Assembly: GCF_000337135.1 (NCBI RefSeq)
Contig: NZ_AOIN01000059.1
Span: 1-64,000 of the forward strand
Source of the DNA: Natrialba chahannaoensis JCM 10990
Lineage (GTDB): Archaea > Halobacteriota > Halobacteria > Halobacteriales > Natrialbaceae
Direction of reading: 5' to 3'
DNA: 64,000 nucleotides
Part shown: in pieces, positions 1-8,885 of the stretch
How positions within the stretch are numbered: position 1 is the stretch's first letter
Layout: every line of letters starts with the position of its first letter
Notes under the pieces: generated by a model
Seen by the model: only the letters and a program-made list of their open reading frames with translations
What the model was told of the DNA's origin: nothing
Databases searched by the model: none
Translations under genes and position numbers: made by a program

Positions 1-33
1 GCCAGCCCGCTCAGAGATGTGTATAAGAGACAG
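1..33. other. Residual transposase (Nextera-type) sequencing adapter
   Basis: Bases 15-33 read AGATGTGTATAAGAGACAG, the 19-base mosaic end used in tagmentation libraries. The preceding bases resemble the rest of a read-2 adapter with errors. The coding frame of the next gene begins right after it. This is library-construction sequence left at a contig end, not genomic DNA. Confidence 0.95.
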
Positions 34-35
34 CC

Positions 36-602
36 CCCGGTGCGAACGTGCAGGTCGACGGCCAGCAGGGCTACATCAGCACGATCATTGGTGGCCGCGC
101 GCGTGTGGACTTCAACCACCCGCTCGCCGGCGAGGATGTCGAGTACGAGTTCGAGGTTCTCGATGTCGTCGACGACCGCGAACAGCAGGCTGCCGGCCTC
201 TTCGAGATGTACCTCGGCCTCGAGCCAGAGCTCTGGATCGAGACCGACGAGGTCGAGGAGGAAGTCCCAGTCGAGCCTGACGAGGACGCGGATGAGGACG
301 AAGACGCCGAACCCGAGTTCGAGACCGAGGTCGTCGAGAAGGAGACGCTCTACCTCGAGGCCACGCCACAGATGACCATGAACCAGCAGTGGATGATGGG
401 CAAGCAGCAGATCGGTCAGGACATCATCGACCAGATCGGTGTCGACCGCGTCATCGTCCAGGAAGTCATCGACGGCATGGGCGGCATGGGCATGCCCGGC
501 ATGATGGGCGGCATGGGCGGCGGCGACATCGAGGAGGCACTCGAGGACGCCGACGTCGACGCCGACGAAATCGTCGACGAACTCGAAGGCGCAGAAGAGT
601 AA
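36..602 (+). CDS. FKBP-type peptidyl-prolyl isomerase, long archaeal type (5' truncated)
   Basis: Peptidyl-prolyl cis/trans isomerase and chaperone of the SlyD-like FKBP class, acting in the cytoplasm. The frame is open from just after the adapter. The first visible residues PGANVQVDG and then GRARVDFNHPLAG followed by YEFEVLDVV form the end of the insert-in-flap/FKBP domain. After an Asp/Glu-rich linker comes the C-terminal domain typical of the long archaeal type, ending in a Gly/Met-rich stretch and an acidic tail. About 188 codons remain of a protein that is usually near 300 residues, so the N-terminal half lies outside the window. A GTG at 48 is an internal Val codon, not a start. Confidence 0.9.
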   Translation, partial: PGANVQVDGQQGYISTIIGGRARVDFNHPLAGEDVEYEFEVLDVVDDREQQAAGLFEMYLGLEPELWIETDEVEEEVPVEPDEDADEDEDAEPEFETEVVEKETLYLEATPQMTMNQQWMMGKQQIGQDIIDQIGVDRVIVQEVIDGMGGMGMPGMMGGMGGGDIEEALEDADVDADEIVDELEGAEE

Positions 603-804
603 CCTCTCGCGACGATCAGCGGTGCAGTTCTTGCGTTTTCAGATGGAATAGTCTCAGTTCCGTGTAGTGCGTGGTGCGTCTGCATAGTCGCAAGCGGCGC
701 GCAACGCGGAGAGTGAGAGCTGCGGGACGGAGGCTGAGAACCGGGAAACAAGAAGCGGGGAGCGAGAAGCGAGAAGCGAGAAGCAGAACGCAGAAACAGC
801 GAAC

Positions 805-1428
805 TCAGGCGATATCCCGACTCGTATCGATCGCCACCTCTTCGGTCAACTCGAGTTTGATCGCGTCGGTCGGTTGACTGCCGCCGCGGAACTTGGGGAC
901 AGTGAGGTGGTTCTCGAGTTCGGCACCGGAGATAGCCGTCTGGAGATCAAAAACTGCGTCCGCTGCGTGAAAGGTTCGAGCCCGATTGGCCGTATCGTCG
1001 TCTTTCAGGCAGTGGAGGACGGCAATGCCGTTCTTCTCGAGCATCTGTGTCTTGAGGTCGTTGAGGAACGAGATGAACTCCTCGCGGTCGGTTTGCTCGA
1101 GAACGTCCATGGTGTCGATGATGAGGTTCGCACCCTCGGGGAGTGCGTTGATGAGTTTGCGCGTTTCCGTGATCGGGGCATCACTGCCGACGTGTCGAAT
1201 GGTCGGGTTGCCGACGTCAGAGGGTGAGTTCTCGACGGCGTGTCGAACGGCATCGGTCGACCGTTCGGTCGAGAGATACAGTGTGCCGCGTGCTGCGGTC
1301 AGTTCGTACAACAAGAGTTCCGACTGGCTGGCCGGGGCTGCGGCGTACGCGACGAGACATCCCGGCGGAAGCCCACCGTCGAGTTTGCGATCCAGCACGT
1401 CGATCCCGGTTTCCAGCCGTTCTACCAT
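805..1428 (-). CDS. RAD55-family (HTR-like) RecA-fold protein with degenerate Walker A
   Basis: A 207-residue protein of the RecA/RAD55 superfamily as found in many haloarchaea. It starts MVERLETGIDVLDRKLDGGLP, the usual opening of RAD55/KaiC folds. At the place of the P-loop it reads AAPASQSE, which lacks the GxGKT Lys and Thr, so classic ATP binding is doubtful. A Walker-B-like strand NLIIDTMDVLE follows at about residues 100-110. It is monocistronic and convergent with the upstream isomerase gene. Its role is unknown; regulatory or DNA-related functions are only inferred from the family name. The start ATG at 1428 is the only one that keeps the conserved opening. Confidence 0.8.
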   Translation of the reverse strand: MVERLETGIDVLDRKLDGGLPPGCLVAYAAAPASQSELLLYELTAARGTLYLSTERSTDAVRHAVENSPSDVGNPTIRHVGSDAPITETRKLINALPEGANLIIDTMDVLEQTDREEFISFLNDLKTQMLEKNGIAVLHCLKDDDTANRARTFHAADAVFDLQTAISGAELENHLTVPKFRGGSQPTDAIKLELTEEVAIDTSRDIA

Positions 1429-1559
1429 ACGGATATCGTGTCTTTCTGTAGTCCGTGCATAATTCTTTGCCTTTGTGTTACTGTCACAGCAGTTGCTAAA
1501 TCGAGATGCCGACGCGGAATGGAGGGATTCAAGGGGAATGCAAGAGCCAACACGAACGA

Positions 1560-2486
1560 ATGCGCCACGATCACCTCATCACGAGCAAACAACTCTCACG
1601 GGCGGACATCGAGACTGTCCTCGACCGAGCGGCCGAGATCGCCGATGACCCGGCTGCCGCCGCCGACCGACACACCAACGCGTTGCTCGGCCTGCTCTTT
1701 TTCGAACCGAGTACGAGAACCAAGATGAGCTTCGAAACTGCGATGAAACGCCTCGGCGGCAACGTCGTCGACATGGGCTCGGTCGAGTCCTCGAGCGTCA
1801 AAAAGGGGGAAACGCTCGCCGACACCGTCCGCGTCATCGAGGGCTACGCGGACGCGCTCGTCCTGCGCCACCCCAAACAGGGAGCCGCCGCGATGGCAAG
1901 CGAGTTCGTCGATGTCCCGCTGTTGAACGCCGGTGACGGTGCAGGCCACCACCCAACCCAGACGATGCTCGACCTCTACACTATTCGAGAAAACGCGGGC
2001 CTGGACGACCTCACCATCGGCATTATGGGCGATCTGAAGTACGGCCGCACCGTCCACTCACTGGCCTACGCGCTCACTAACTTCGACACCCGTCAGCACT
2101 TCATCAGCCCCGAGAGCCTCCAACTGCCCCGCGAAGTCGTCTACGACCTCCACCAGCAAGACGACACCCAGATCCGCGAACACGAGGCACTCGAGTCCGT
2201 CCTCTCCTCGCTCGACGTGCTCTACGTGACGCGGATTCAGCGTGAGCGATTCCCGGATGAGAACGAGTACCAGAAGGTCGCCGGCGAGTACCAGATCGAT
2301 CTGGAGACACTCGAGGAGGCGAGCGACGATCTGACGATCATGCACCCGCTGCCGCGGGTCGACGAGATTGCGCCGGAGATTGACGAGACGGAGCACGCGG
2401 CGTACTTCGAGCAGGCGCACAACGGGGTGCCGGTGCGGATGGCGCTGCTTGATCTGTTGCTATCAGGAGGTGAGGCAGATGAGTGA
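1560..2486 (+). CDS. pyrB: Aspartate carbamoyltransferase catalytic chain
   Basis: Joins carbamoyl phosphate to L-aspartate in the second step of pyrimidine synthesis, in the cytoplasm. The 308-residue chain has the carbamoyl-phosphate motif [13 protein letters not shown] at about residues 47-59, the [10 protein letters not shown] loop, and the HPLPRVDEI loop near residue 265. I chose the ATG at 1560 ([14 protein letters not shown]), which matches the family start; an in-frame ATG 54 bases upstream adds an atypical Arg/Gln leader. The stop overlaps the start of the regulatory chain gene by 8 bases, so the two chains are probably translationally coupled for holoenzyme assembly. Confidence 0.97.
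   Translation: MRHDHLITSKQLSRADIETVLDRAAEIADDPAAAADRHTNALLGLLFFEPSTRTKMSFETAMKRLGGNVVDMGSVESSSVKKGETLADTVRVIEGYADALVLRHPKQGAAAMASEFVDVPLLNAGDGAGHHPTQTMLDLYTIRENAGLDDLTIGIMGDLKYGRTVHSLAYALTNFDTRQHFISPESLQLPREVVYDLHQQDDTQIREHEALESVLSSLDVLYVTRIQRERFPDENEYQKVAGEYQIDLETLEEASDDLTIMHPLPRVDEIAPEIDETEHAAYFEQAHNGVPVRMALLDLLLSGGEADE
2465..2473 (+). promoter_or_regulatory. Strong Shine-Dalgarno site for pyrI inside pyrB
   Basis: AGGAGGTGA lies 5 bases before the ATG at 2479, within the last codons of pyrB. It fixes the pyrI start and supports internal re-initiation in a two-gene message. Most haloarchaeal genes here lack such a site. Confidence 0.8.
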
Positions 2487-2970
2487 CGATCACGACCACC
2501 ACGACGGCAACGCGGACCACGAACTGCGCGTCAGCAAGATTCAGGATGGGACCGTTATCGACCACGTTCGCGGTGGTCAGGCGCTGAACGTGCTCGCAAT
2601 TTTGGGCATCGACGGCGGCGAGGGTGAGGAGGTCTCTGTCGGGATGAACGTTCCCTCTGATCGCCTCGCGCGCAAGGATATCGTCAAGGTCGAAGACCGC
2701 GAGTTGAGCCAGGACGAGGTCGATGTGCTTTCGCTGATCGCACCCGACGCCTCGATCAACATCGTCCGTGATTACGATGTCGTGGAGAAACACCGCGTCG
2801 AGCGTCCCGATGTCGTCGAGGGCGTGCTCTCTTGTCCCAATGCGGACTGTATCACAACTGACGGTGAGCCGGTGACCTCGCGCTTTGAGGTGCTTCAGGA
2901 TGGGGTTCGCTGTTCGTACTGCGGGACGATCGTGCGAGCAGGAATCGCGGAACTGATCGATACGAACTGA
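2479..2970 (+). CDS. pyrI: Aspartate carbamoyltransferase regulatory chain
   Basis: Nucleotide-binding, zinc-containing regulatory partner of the catalytic chain. The 163-residue protein has the allosteric domain ([15 protein letters not shown], then [12 protein letters not shown]) and a C-terminal zinc domain with CPNADC and CSYC, i.e. the C-x4-C...C-x2-C pattern of the family. Start ATG 2479 follows a strong Shine-Dalgarno site. The N-terminal leader is His/Asp-rich (SDDHDHHDG), longer than in E. coli PyrI. Together with the upstream gene it forms a pyrBI operon. Confidence 0.97.
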   Translation: MSDDHDHHDGNADHELRVSKIQDGTVIDHVRGGQALNVLAILGIDGGEGEEVSVGMNVPSDRLARKDIVKVEDRELSQDEVDVLSLIAPDASINIVRDYDVVEKHRVERPDVVEGVLSCPNADCITTDGEPVTSRFEVLQDGVRCSYCGTIVRAGIAELIDTN

Positions 2971-3178
2971 GTCGCTGAACTAATCGCTACGAACTGAGCT
3001 GACGGCGGACGTGGCACGCCGAGTCGTTCGTCACCGATGTGGGCGGATGATCGGCCTCGTGACTAGCCACTGATCGTCGTTCAAAAGAAGGGGCGAACAC
3101 CATCGGTATGCTATATTTTCACAGGAGGAGAACTGTCCAGAATAGCTAAGTACGAGCCAACCGATTGTTATGGTGTAT

Positions 3179-3295
3179 ATGTCACGCACGATTAAAGTCG
3201 TACTCGCCCTGGTCGTCATCGCCGTCCTCTGGAAGCTCCTCAGCACGAGCGGCACCGAGATCGACGACGAGATCGAGTACGACCCCGTCGAGTAA
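3179..3295 (+). CDS. Small single-pass membrane protein (38 residues)
   Basis: Encodes MSRTIKVVLALVVIAVLWKL followed by a short acidic tail ending EYDPVE. One hydrophobic helix (about residues 6-21) followed by an acidic outside or cytoplasmic tail is all that can be seen. A second ATG 9 bases upstream (3170) could add three residues. A TATA-like ATATTTT lies about 60 bases upstream. Codon use is typical of haloarchaeal genes (C/G third positions), which supports a real gene. Function unknown. Confidence 0.6.
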   Translation: MSRTIKVVLALVVIAVLWKLLSTSGTEIDDEIEYDPVE

Positions 3296-3442
3296 TCGGC
3301 AGACAGCGCACAGTCTTACCAGTAGTCAGTAGCACCCGACCCGTTCGAGTTCACGCACGGCTGCGGACCGGTCGCCCTGCCCTGATCCGGTCCACGGTCC
3401 CCGATCCGAACGGCTTACAGGCACGGCGTCGTACGCTGCAGT

Positions 3443-4273
3443 ATGTACGGCGTCGTCACTCGCAACGCTGAAGAGGTCCGATGGCCGGAGTTCGACCGCG
3501 GATTCTACGAAGTCAAGGACGTGACCGGCCGGTCCGCCGACCCGATCGAGGACGGGGTGAACATGGTCTCCTGTTTCGGCGACAACGCGGCCGCAGACGC
3601 CGACCCGTCGCTCGTCCCCGTCGACGACATGGGTCGCCCCGCAACCCGCGACCGGAAGTACTTCGACTGGGCCTACATCTGCCCATCACGACAGGACTAC
3701 CGTGAGGGCCTCCTGGAAATTATCGACGACTGCGTCGCGGCCAACGAGGACGTTCGACTCGACGACGTTGGCTTCCCTCGCGAGGGGTACTGTCGCTGTG
3801 GCGTCTGCGAACAGGCCTTCGAGGCCAGCGAGTTCGACGACCGCCAGGCCTGGCGTGCCGACGTCATCACTGAGTTCGTCGCTGAAGCCGCAGCGCGCAT
3901 CCCCGGCCGTGTCTACCTGACGCTCTACCCCGATCCGTACCCTGGCCACCTCTATGAACGCGCCGGGCTAGATCTTGCGGCACTCGAGGAACACGTCGAC
4001 GAGTTCGTCATCCCGCTGTACGATATGGCCTACGAGACGACCTACTGGCTCGAGACGATCGCGAAGGGATTCCAGAGTGCACTCGAGACGCCCTTCAGTA
4101 TCGAACTGTACGCGATCGATATCGAGATTGAAAATCTAATTCACGCACTCGAGGTGGCAGAGCACTACGCTGAGGGTGTGTTCTTCGGGTACGAGGCGTC
4201 GAACGCGCGGGCGGCATTGCGTCGGCGGCGTGCCGACGATCGAGATGGTGTTACGCACGGCGAGCCGACGTAG
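3443..4273 (+). CDS. Conserved haloarchaeal protein, putative TIM-barrel glycosidase-like
   Basis: A 276-residue soluble protein. Segments such as YFDWAYICPSRQDYREGLLE, VRLDDVGFPREGYCRC and GRVYLTLYPDPYPGHLY alternate strand and helix in the way of TIM-barrel glycoside-hydrolase-like proteins; the Asp-Asp after VRL and the Asp in YPDPYP are candidate active-site residues. The CRCGVCEQAF segment could hold a metal. No signal peptide is seen. The substrate cannot be read from sequence, and the assignment to a hydrolase fold is an inference from pattern only. It stands alone between the small membrane gene and a convergent PRC-like gene. Confidence 0.55.
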   Translation: MYGVVTRNAEEVRWPEFDRGFYEVKDVTGRSADPIEDGVNMVSCFGDNAAADADPSLVPVDDMGRPATRDRKYFDWAYICPSRQDYREGLLEIIDDCVAANEDVRLDDVGFPREGYCRCGVCEQAFEASEFDDRQAWRADVITEFVAEAAARIPGRVYLTLYPDPYPGHLYERAGLDLAALEEHVDEFVIPLYDMAYETTYWLETIAKGFQSALETPFSIELYAIDIEIENLIHALEVAEHYAEGVFFGYEASNARAALRRRRADDRDGVTHGEPT

Positions 4274-4393
4274 GGTTCGGCTGTTTTGGAGTAGTAGTAA
4301 AGCTTCTCGAGGTCGTGTAACCAACTCGCAATCCAACAAAGCCACAGCGTGCTGTGGGGTGAAGGTAACAGCAACAGCGAGAACGACAGCGAT

Positions 4394-4927
4394 CTACCGT
4401 GTGTCGTCGCCAACAAGGTCGTCGTCATCGTCGTCGTCCAACAAGCTGTCATCATCATCGTCGTCCATGAGGTCGCTGTCGTCGTCGCCAATCAGGTCAT
4501 CATCGTCATCGTCGATGATGCCGTCATCGTCTGATCGGCTGCGGTGGTCGTCGTCCATGATGCCATCGTCGTCAGTTCGATCGCCTCGACCGGTATCTGT
4601 GTCCGTCATTCCGCCCGTTTCTGTCTCTCGTCCTGTACTGGTTTCGGTACCAGCACCAGTACTGGTCCCTGTCCCTGTACCAGTCCCCGACAGATCGCTC
4701 TGAAGGTGGATCTCGTCGTCCGTAATAGTCGAAACCGCCGTCTCCTGCAACGGGTACGCGTCGTCAGTCCCACCCCAGCCGAGTTTGGCTTTGATCGTAT
4801 CCGCGATACCTGGGTTCGGTTCGACGTGTGCCGTTCCGTGTTCGACATCGGCGACGATACCGACGTCGTCACCCTCCGCGTTCACGACCGTCTTCCCGAC
4901 ATCGTCGTCTGTAAATTGTGGAGACAT
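4394..4927 (-). CDS. PRC-barrel-like protein with poly-Asp C-terminal tail
   Basis: A 177-residue protein. The first 80 residues (MSPQFTDDDVGKTVVNAEGD, then VGIVADVEHGTAHVEP) resemble a small beta-barrel of PRC type common in haloarchaea. The next part is a Gly/Thr repeat (GTGTGTGTSTGAGTETSTG), and the last 60 residues are almost only Asp with Leu/Ser/Ile, encoded by GTC/GTCATC-type microsatellite DNA. The start at 4927 is chosen because the barrel begins there; an upstream ATG would add an unlikely basic leader. The disordered tail probably varies in length between strains. Function unknown. Confidence 0.65.
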   Translation of the reverse strand: MSPQFTDDDVGKTVVNAEGDDVGIVADVEHGTAHVEPNPGIADTIKAKLGWGGTDDAYPLQETAVSTITDDEIHLQSDLSGTGTGTGTSTGAGTETSTGRETETGGMTDTDTGRGDRTDDDGIMDDDHRSRSDDDGIIDDDDDDLIGDDDSDLMDDDDDDSLLDDDDDDDLVGDDTR

Positions 4928-5087
4928 TGCACCAACAGGTATGCCAAACACGACCAAGATGGTGGTGCTTGCGCTGGCTTGCGAGTTCGCCGTCAACGCG
5001 TGTCTCGGCTGTTCTCGGCGTTGCCATCCATTCCGACGAGACAAACAGCACCTACGAGAGAGCCCTCACAAAAATACGGTTTCACGA

Positions 5088-5155
5088 CACAGTACAGTAC
5101 AATACAGTACAGGGCAGTACAGTACAGGGCAGTACAGTACAGTACAAGACGAGAC
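5088..5155. repeat. CAGTA-type tandem repeat
   Basis: The pentamer CAGTA is repeated about ten times, with a higher-order unit of 15 bases in which two CAGTA units are followed by CAGGG. The tract sits between the start of the PRC-like gene (4927, minus strand) and the stop of the enoyl-CoA hydratase gene (5222), so it lies in the upstream region of the former. Low-complexity tracts outside genes are rare in this window. Confidence 0.9.
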
Positions 5156-5221
5156 AGGCACTGCGACACGAGACGAGCACTGCAACATACTGAGACACGG
5201 CAGAAAACTGTTGGACGCCAG

Positions 5222-5989
5222 CTACTCGTTGAACTCCGGCTCCCGGCCTTCGAGGAACGCAGCAACTCCCTCTTCATGAGAGTCAGTGGAACGAGCGTGG
5301 ACCTGCAACAGGTTCTCGTAATCCAGTGCTTCATCCCACTGCCGACCCATGTTCTCGTGCATCGCCTGCTTCATCATGCCGATCACGTCCGTCGGGCGGC
5401 GTCCGAGTCGCTCGACCGTCTCGGTCACCCGCTCGTCGAGGTCGGCAGCCGGAACCGACTCGTTGATCAGATCGAGGTCCGCTGCCCGCTCTGCATCGAA
5501 AAACTCGCCAGTAAACGCGAGCTTCTTCGCAGCACGGAGGCCGATTAGCTGCGGGAGCATGAACGTCCCACCAGTGTCTGGAATAAGGCCAACGCGAACG
5601 AACGCACAGGAAAAGGTCGCATCCTCGGCCGCATATGCGATGTCCGAAAGCGCGACAATGGCGAGTCCCGCCCCTACCGCGTCACCGTTCACTTTCGCCA
5701 CGATTGGCACGGGACACTCGAGCATCGCCTCGACGACACGGCCAAACGTCTCGGTGACCTCCTCGTAGGCCTGCCGTGGCGGATCAGGTTCGGCCGCCAT
5801 CGCCTCGATGTCACCACCAGCGCTGAACGCGTCACCCTCGCCAGTGATGACGATCGCGTGATACTCTTCGGGATCGGCATCGCCGATCGTATCTGCGAGG
5901 TCCGACGCGGTCTCGCGGGTGATCGCGTTGAGCACACCGGGGCGGTCGAACGTGAGTCGCAGGACGCCGTCGTCGCTGTCGATCTCCAT
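5222..5989 (-). CDS. Enoyl-CoA hydratase/isomerase family protein (PaaG-like)
   Basis: Crotonase-fold enzyme of 255 residues acting on acyl-CoA thioesters. The oxyanion-hole segments are FSAGGDIEAM (about residues 56-65) and GDAVGAGLAIVALSDIAYA (about 103-121), followed by VGLIPDTGGTFMLP. The usual first catalytic Glu of true hydratases is absent before VGLIPD and an Asp is present, as in PaaG-type isomerases, so an isomerase-like role is as likely as hydration. No beta-oxidation partner gene is adjacent. Start ATG 5989 fits the family length. Confidence 0.85.
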   Translation of the reverse strand: MEIDSDDGVLRLTFDRPGVLNAITRETASDLADTIGDADPEEYHAIVITGEGDAFSAGGDIEAMAAEPDPPRQAYEEVTETFGRVVEAMLECPVPIVAKVNGDAVGAGLAIVALSDIAYAAEDATFSCAFVRVGLIPDTGGTFMLPQLIGLRAAKKLAFTGEFFDAERAADLDLINESVPAADLDERVTETVERLGRRPTDVIGMMKQAMHENMGRQWDEALDYENLLQVHARSTDSHEEGVAAFLEGREPEFNE

Positions 5990-6218
5990 AGCGGAGAGAC
6001 AAAGAGCTCACTATTAATGGTGCTGTTCCGCGAAGCACTGACGCAGGGATGTGTCGGAGTTGGTATCGTCGTCAGTGTCGGTAGCGATTCCGGGTCGGTG
6101 CCGGTAGCTGGGGATACGAGCTACTCGAGTACGAGTCCCGGCAGAAGAGAGTCCGGTACCAGATCGCAACTGGCACTGTCAGCTGCAACGCAGCTCGCAG
6201 GTGGCGATCTCTTGTGTG

Positions 6219-6887
6219 CTAGTCAGATGGCATCGGCGCAGTCACTGCCTCGTCTTCGGCGACGTTGAGCTCGGAGGTGACGAGCGCGCGATAGGCACGA
6301 CGCAGGCGCTCGGACAGCGCCTGGTGTGAGATATCGAGCTCCTCAGACAGCTCCTGCATCGAGACCTCGCGCGGGATTTCGAAGTAGCCGTGATCGATTG
6401 CAGCGACCAGTGTTTCGTACTGTCGGCTTGTCAGGCCACACTGGGAGTGACTCTCCGATTCGAGATCGTAGAGGCGAACGATCGTCGGCGAGACGTCGTT
6501 GTCGACGAGTCGGTCGTACAGTGAGCTGACGTGCTCGCGCTCGAGGACACGAACACTTAGTAGCCAGATGCCGTTCGACGCGGAGGCGCTGAGTACGGTT
6601 CCATCCTCGTCGATGACGGTTTCGAAGACGTCGACCGTGTCCGGGTCGAACTCGATGTCGTACAGCCAGCGGCCGTCATCGCTGTTGATCAGCGAGTATG
6701 CATCGACCGCCGACGAAGCCGCGAGCGCATCGTCGATCATCTCGTTGGACGGTCCCGACAGCCAGAGGCTGTGCCCGTTCGAGGCGATAACACGCTCCAT
6801 CTCGCACGTGAGCGTGGGGACGGCCTCGAAGAGTTCGCCCAGTCCGGTACCCTCGGCCGAGAATTCGATGTCTGCGATCGATGTCAT
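6219..6887 (-). CDS. HTH-10 (bacterio-opsin activator type) transcription regulator
   Basis: A 222-residue DNA-binding protein. The N-terminal 150 residues form the variable sensor-like part common to Bat-type regulators. The C-terminal helix-turn-helix starts at LTSRQYETLVAAIDHGYFE and continues with the motif SMQELSEELDISHQALSERL and RRAYRALV. This is the standard haloarchaeal HTH_10 signature. The gene is divergent from the secreted beta-helix gene at 7257 and could control it, but that is inference from position alone. Confidence 0.88.
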   Translation of the reverse strand: MTSIADIEFSAEGTGLGELFEAVPTLTCEMERVIASNGHSLWLSGPSNEMIDDALAASSAVDAYSLINSDDGRWLYDIEFDPDTVDVFETVIDEDGTVLSASASNGIWLLSVRVLEREHVSSLYDRLVDNDVSPTIVRLYDLESESHSQCGLTSRQYETLVAAIDHGYFEIPREVSMQELSEELDISHQALSERLRRAYRALVTSELNVAEDEAVTAPMPSD

Positions 6888-7256
6888 GGGTTCGATTCAC
6901 TTGTTAAACAGGGACCGCATTAACCGCATTTCCAAAGAGATTAGCAACGACAATAGCGAAAGTCTCCAGGGATGATATATAAACGTGAGTTACTGTTAGT
7001 TGGTCCGAGAGTAGCGTGATAAACGGTGTACTGGGGCGGAACGAGACTGTTTCGAGCGAACAATGGTTATGCAACAGACAGACGAACGGACAGTCAGACC
7101 GTTCTATCTGTCGCAAGTACATTACAGTGGCCGCCGTCGGACCGCAAGCAGGCGTCGGTTCGACTCCTCCATCACAGATACCAACACACTGTGATAGGTC
7201 GGGAGAGTGGCTTACGTCGCATATACGTAAACCCACGGACCCGCCGAACGGAGACT
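6888..7256. promoter_or_regulatory. Divergent intergenic region with TATA boxes and an inverted repeat
   Basis: No gene is seen here. GATATATAAAC at 6974-6984 is a TATA-like element. A perfect 7-base inverted repeat, ATCACAG with an 11-base spacer and CTGTGAT, lies at 7171-7195. CATATAC near 7220 lies about 31 bases before the GTG at 7257, the spacing of a leaderless haloarchaeal promoter. Confidence 0.55.
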
Positions 7257-8771
7257 GTGACGTCAAAGGATACGCACGGACGGAAGTGGAGTCGACGCCA
7301 GTATCTCACCGGAACGGTCGCTGGGGTGGCCGGGGTTGGTGGAATCCTCTCAGTGAGTGGAGCGGGGGCGGCGGCAGACGACGATCCCACAGCGCAGTAC
7401 GAGACGGTCGTCGATATCGTCGATGCCGGCGCAGATCCAACTGGGGGCGAACCGATTACGCCCGTTCTCCGGGACCACGTTGGCGATAACACGCTCATCG
7501 AATTTCCGGAAGGGCGGTACTACATGGACGAACAGCTCCGATTCACCGGGTTCGAGAACGTCGGGTTTGTGGGTGACAGTGCGACACTCGCCCCGGCAGA
7601 CTACCACGGGTTCGACGGTCCACAGTATCGTCTGTTCCGACTTGGAACAAGCGATAGACCCGGTCGTGACCTCCGATTCGAAGGCTTCGATATCGATCAA
7701 AGTGCGTCGAAAACGGGGATTCGTGTCATCAACGCCGAAGTCGAGGACGGACTTCTCGTCCGAAACGTGACGGTACACGGAGTGCACGACAGCGGGACCT
7801 GGGGGCCAGGCTTGTTCAACGTCACCGATCCGGAGGGCAACGGTCTCGTCGACTGTTTCCACGCACCAGATGGTGCCGTCCACGTCGACGAGACGCCGAA
7901 CGCGGGTAACATGTGGCGCGGCGCGACCGGGTTTGGAATCAATCAGCACCATCGTGGCACGCTCGTCTTCGAGAACTGTATCCTCGGGGGGTTCCCGGAC
8001 AACGGCCTGTACGCCTCGAACGAAACTGGGCAGATCGGCGTCGACGGCGGGCACTACCAAAATAGTGGAACTGCCTCGATCCGCCTTAGCGGAACGGCCG
8101 GTGCGATCAGGAACACGACGATCACTGTCGACGACGATCCCCACGACTCGGCGGGTCAGCACGCGATTCGGCTCGACCGCGGCGAAGAGTTCACCATTGA
8201 GGGTGTCGATATCGACGTTCCCGAACCGAACGGCGACGCGATCAGGGTCATGAACCCCGTCGACGAGACGATCATCTCGAACACCGAGATCAGTATCGGT
8301 GCGCGGCCGAACAACGGTATCCGACTCGATCCCGAGACGGGGGCGGCAGTCATCGACGATGTCACCGTCGATATCGACGGCAGCGCGAACGCCCTGCGTC
8401 TTCTCGGCAGCGACGGTGGTGCGGTCGAGGTCTCCGACCTTCGAGTGACAGGTGATGCACCCGGCTCGACGCTGCGACACGCAATCTTCTGTGAACGGCA
8501 CTCCTGTGAGTTCACCGGCCTCGATGTCGAACAGCACGGAACAACCCGCCGTCGCGGAATCGAACTGCGCGGCGCTGACTATCGGCTTGCCGACAGCGAG
8601 TTCGAAACGACGGATACGCCGATCGTCCTCAACGGTGCGAGTGACGTTACCGTCGAAAACTGCTACGCAAACCCGACATCGGACGCGTATTCGCTTCGGA
8701 TCACGAGCGATTCTGGTGCTGTCCAGTTGTCGACCAACGACTTCCCTGCGGGTGTTCGAGACGACCGGTAA
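7257..8771 (+). CDS. Tat-exported right-handed beta-helix (pectate-lyase-like) protein
   Basis: A 504-residue secreted protein. The start is GTG at 7257, giving a Tat signal KWSRRQYLTGTVAGVAG ending near SGAGAAADDD with no lipobox Cys, so it is probably released. The mature part opens with YETVVDIVDAGADPTGGEPI, the classic beginning of pectate-lyase-like superhelices, and continues as short repeated strands such as VENCILGGFPDNGLYAS and LRLLGSDGGAVEVSDLRVTG. Such folds bind or cleave polysaccharides; the catalytic residues cannot be assigned. An upstream in-frame extension to 7026 has no signal-like character and was not used. Confidence 0.75.
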   Translation: MTSKDTHGRKWSRRQYLTGTVAGVAGVGGILSVSGAGAAADDDPTAQYETVVDIVDAGADPTGGEPITPVLRDHVGDNTLIEFPEGRYYMDEQLRFTGFENVGFVGDSATLAPADYHGFDGPQYRLFRLGTSDRPGRDLRFEGFDIDQSASKTGIRVINAEVEDGLLVRNVTVHGVHDSGTWGPGLFNVTDPEGNGLVDCFHAPDGAVHVDETPNAGNMWRGATGFGINQHHRGTLVFENCILGGFPDNGLYASNETGQIGVDGGHYQNSGTASIRLSGTAGAIRNTTITVDDDPHDSAGQHAIRLDRGEEFTIEGVDIDVPEPNGDAIRVMNPVDETIISNTEISIGARPNNGIRLDPETGAAVIDDVTVDIDGSANALRLLGSDGGAVEVSDLRVTGDAPGSTLRHAIFCERHSCEFTGLDVEQHGTTRRRGIELRGADYRLADSEFETTDTPIVLNGASDVTVENCYANPTSDAYSLRITSDSGAVQLSTNDFPAGVRDDR

Positions 8772-8885
8772 GTCACCGAACCGGCTTTTTGAGTGTAATC
8801 CCCCAAATATAATTGTGTAGTCTCCCCTATAATACACAGCGACCGCACCAGTCACTCAGCAACCAGACGCCACGGAGGTGCTAAA

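Noticed and set aside
48-50. GTG as a start codon of the first gene
   Set aside because: The frame continues upstream with PGAN, a conserved FKBP segment, so this is an internal Val in a truncated gene.
5088-5155. CRISPR array
   Set aside because: The repeat is a simple CAGTA pentamer without spacers of regular length and there are no cas genes.
7026-7256. Upstream extension of the beta-helix protein
   Set aside because: It lacks secretion features, whereas the GTG at 7257 puts a Tat signal at the N-terminus.
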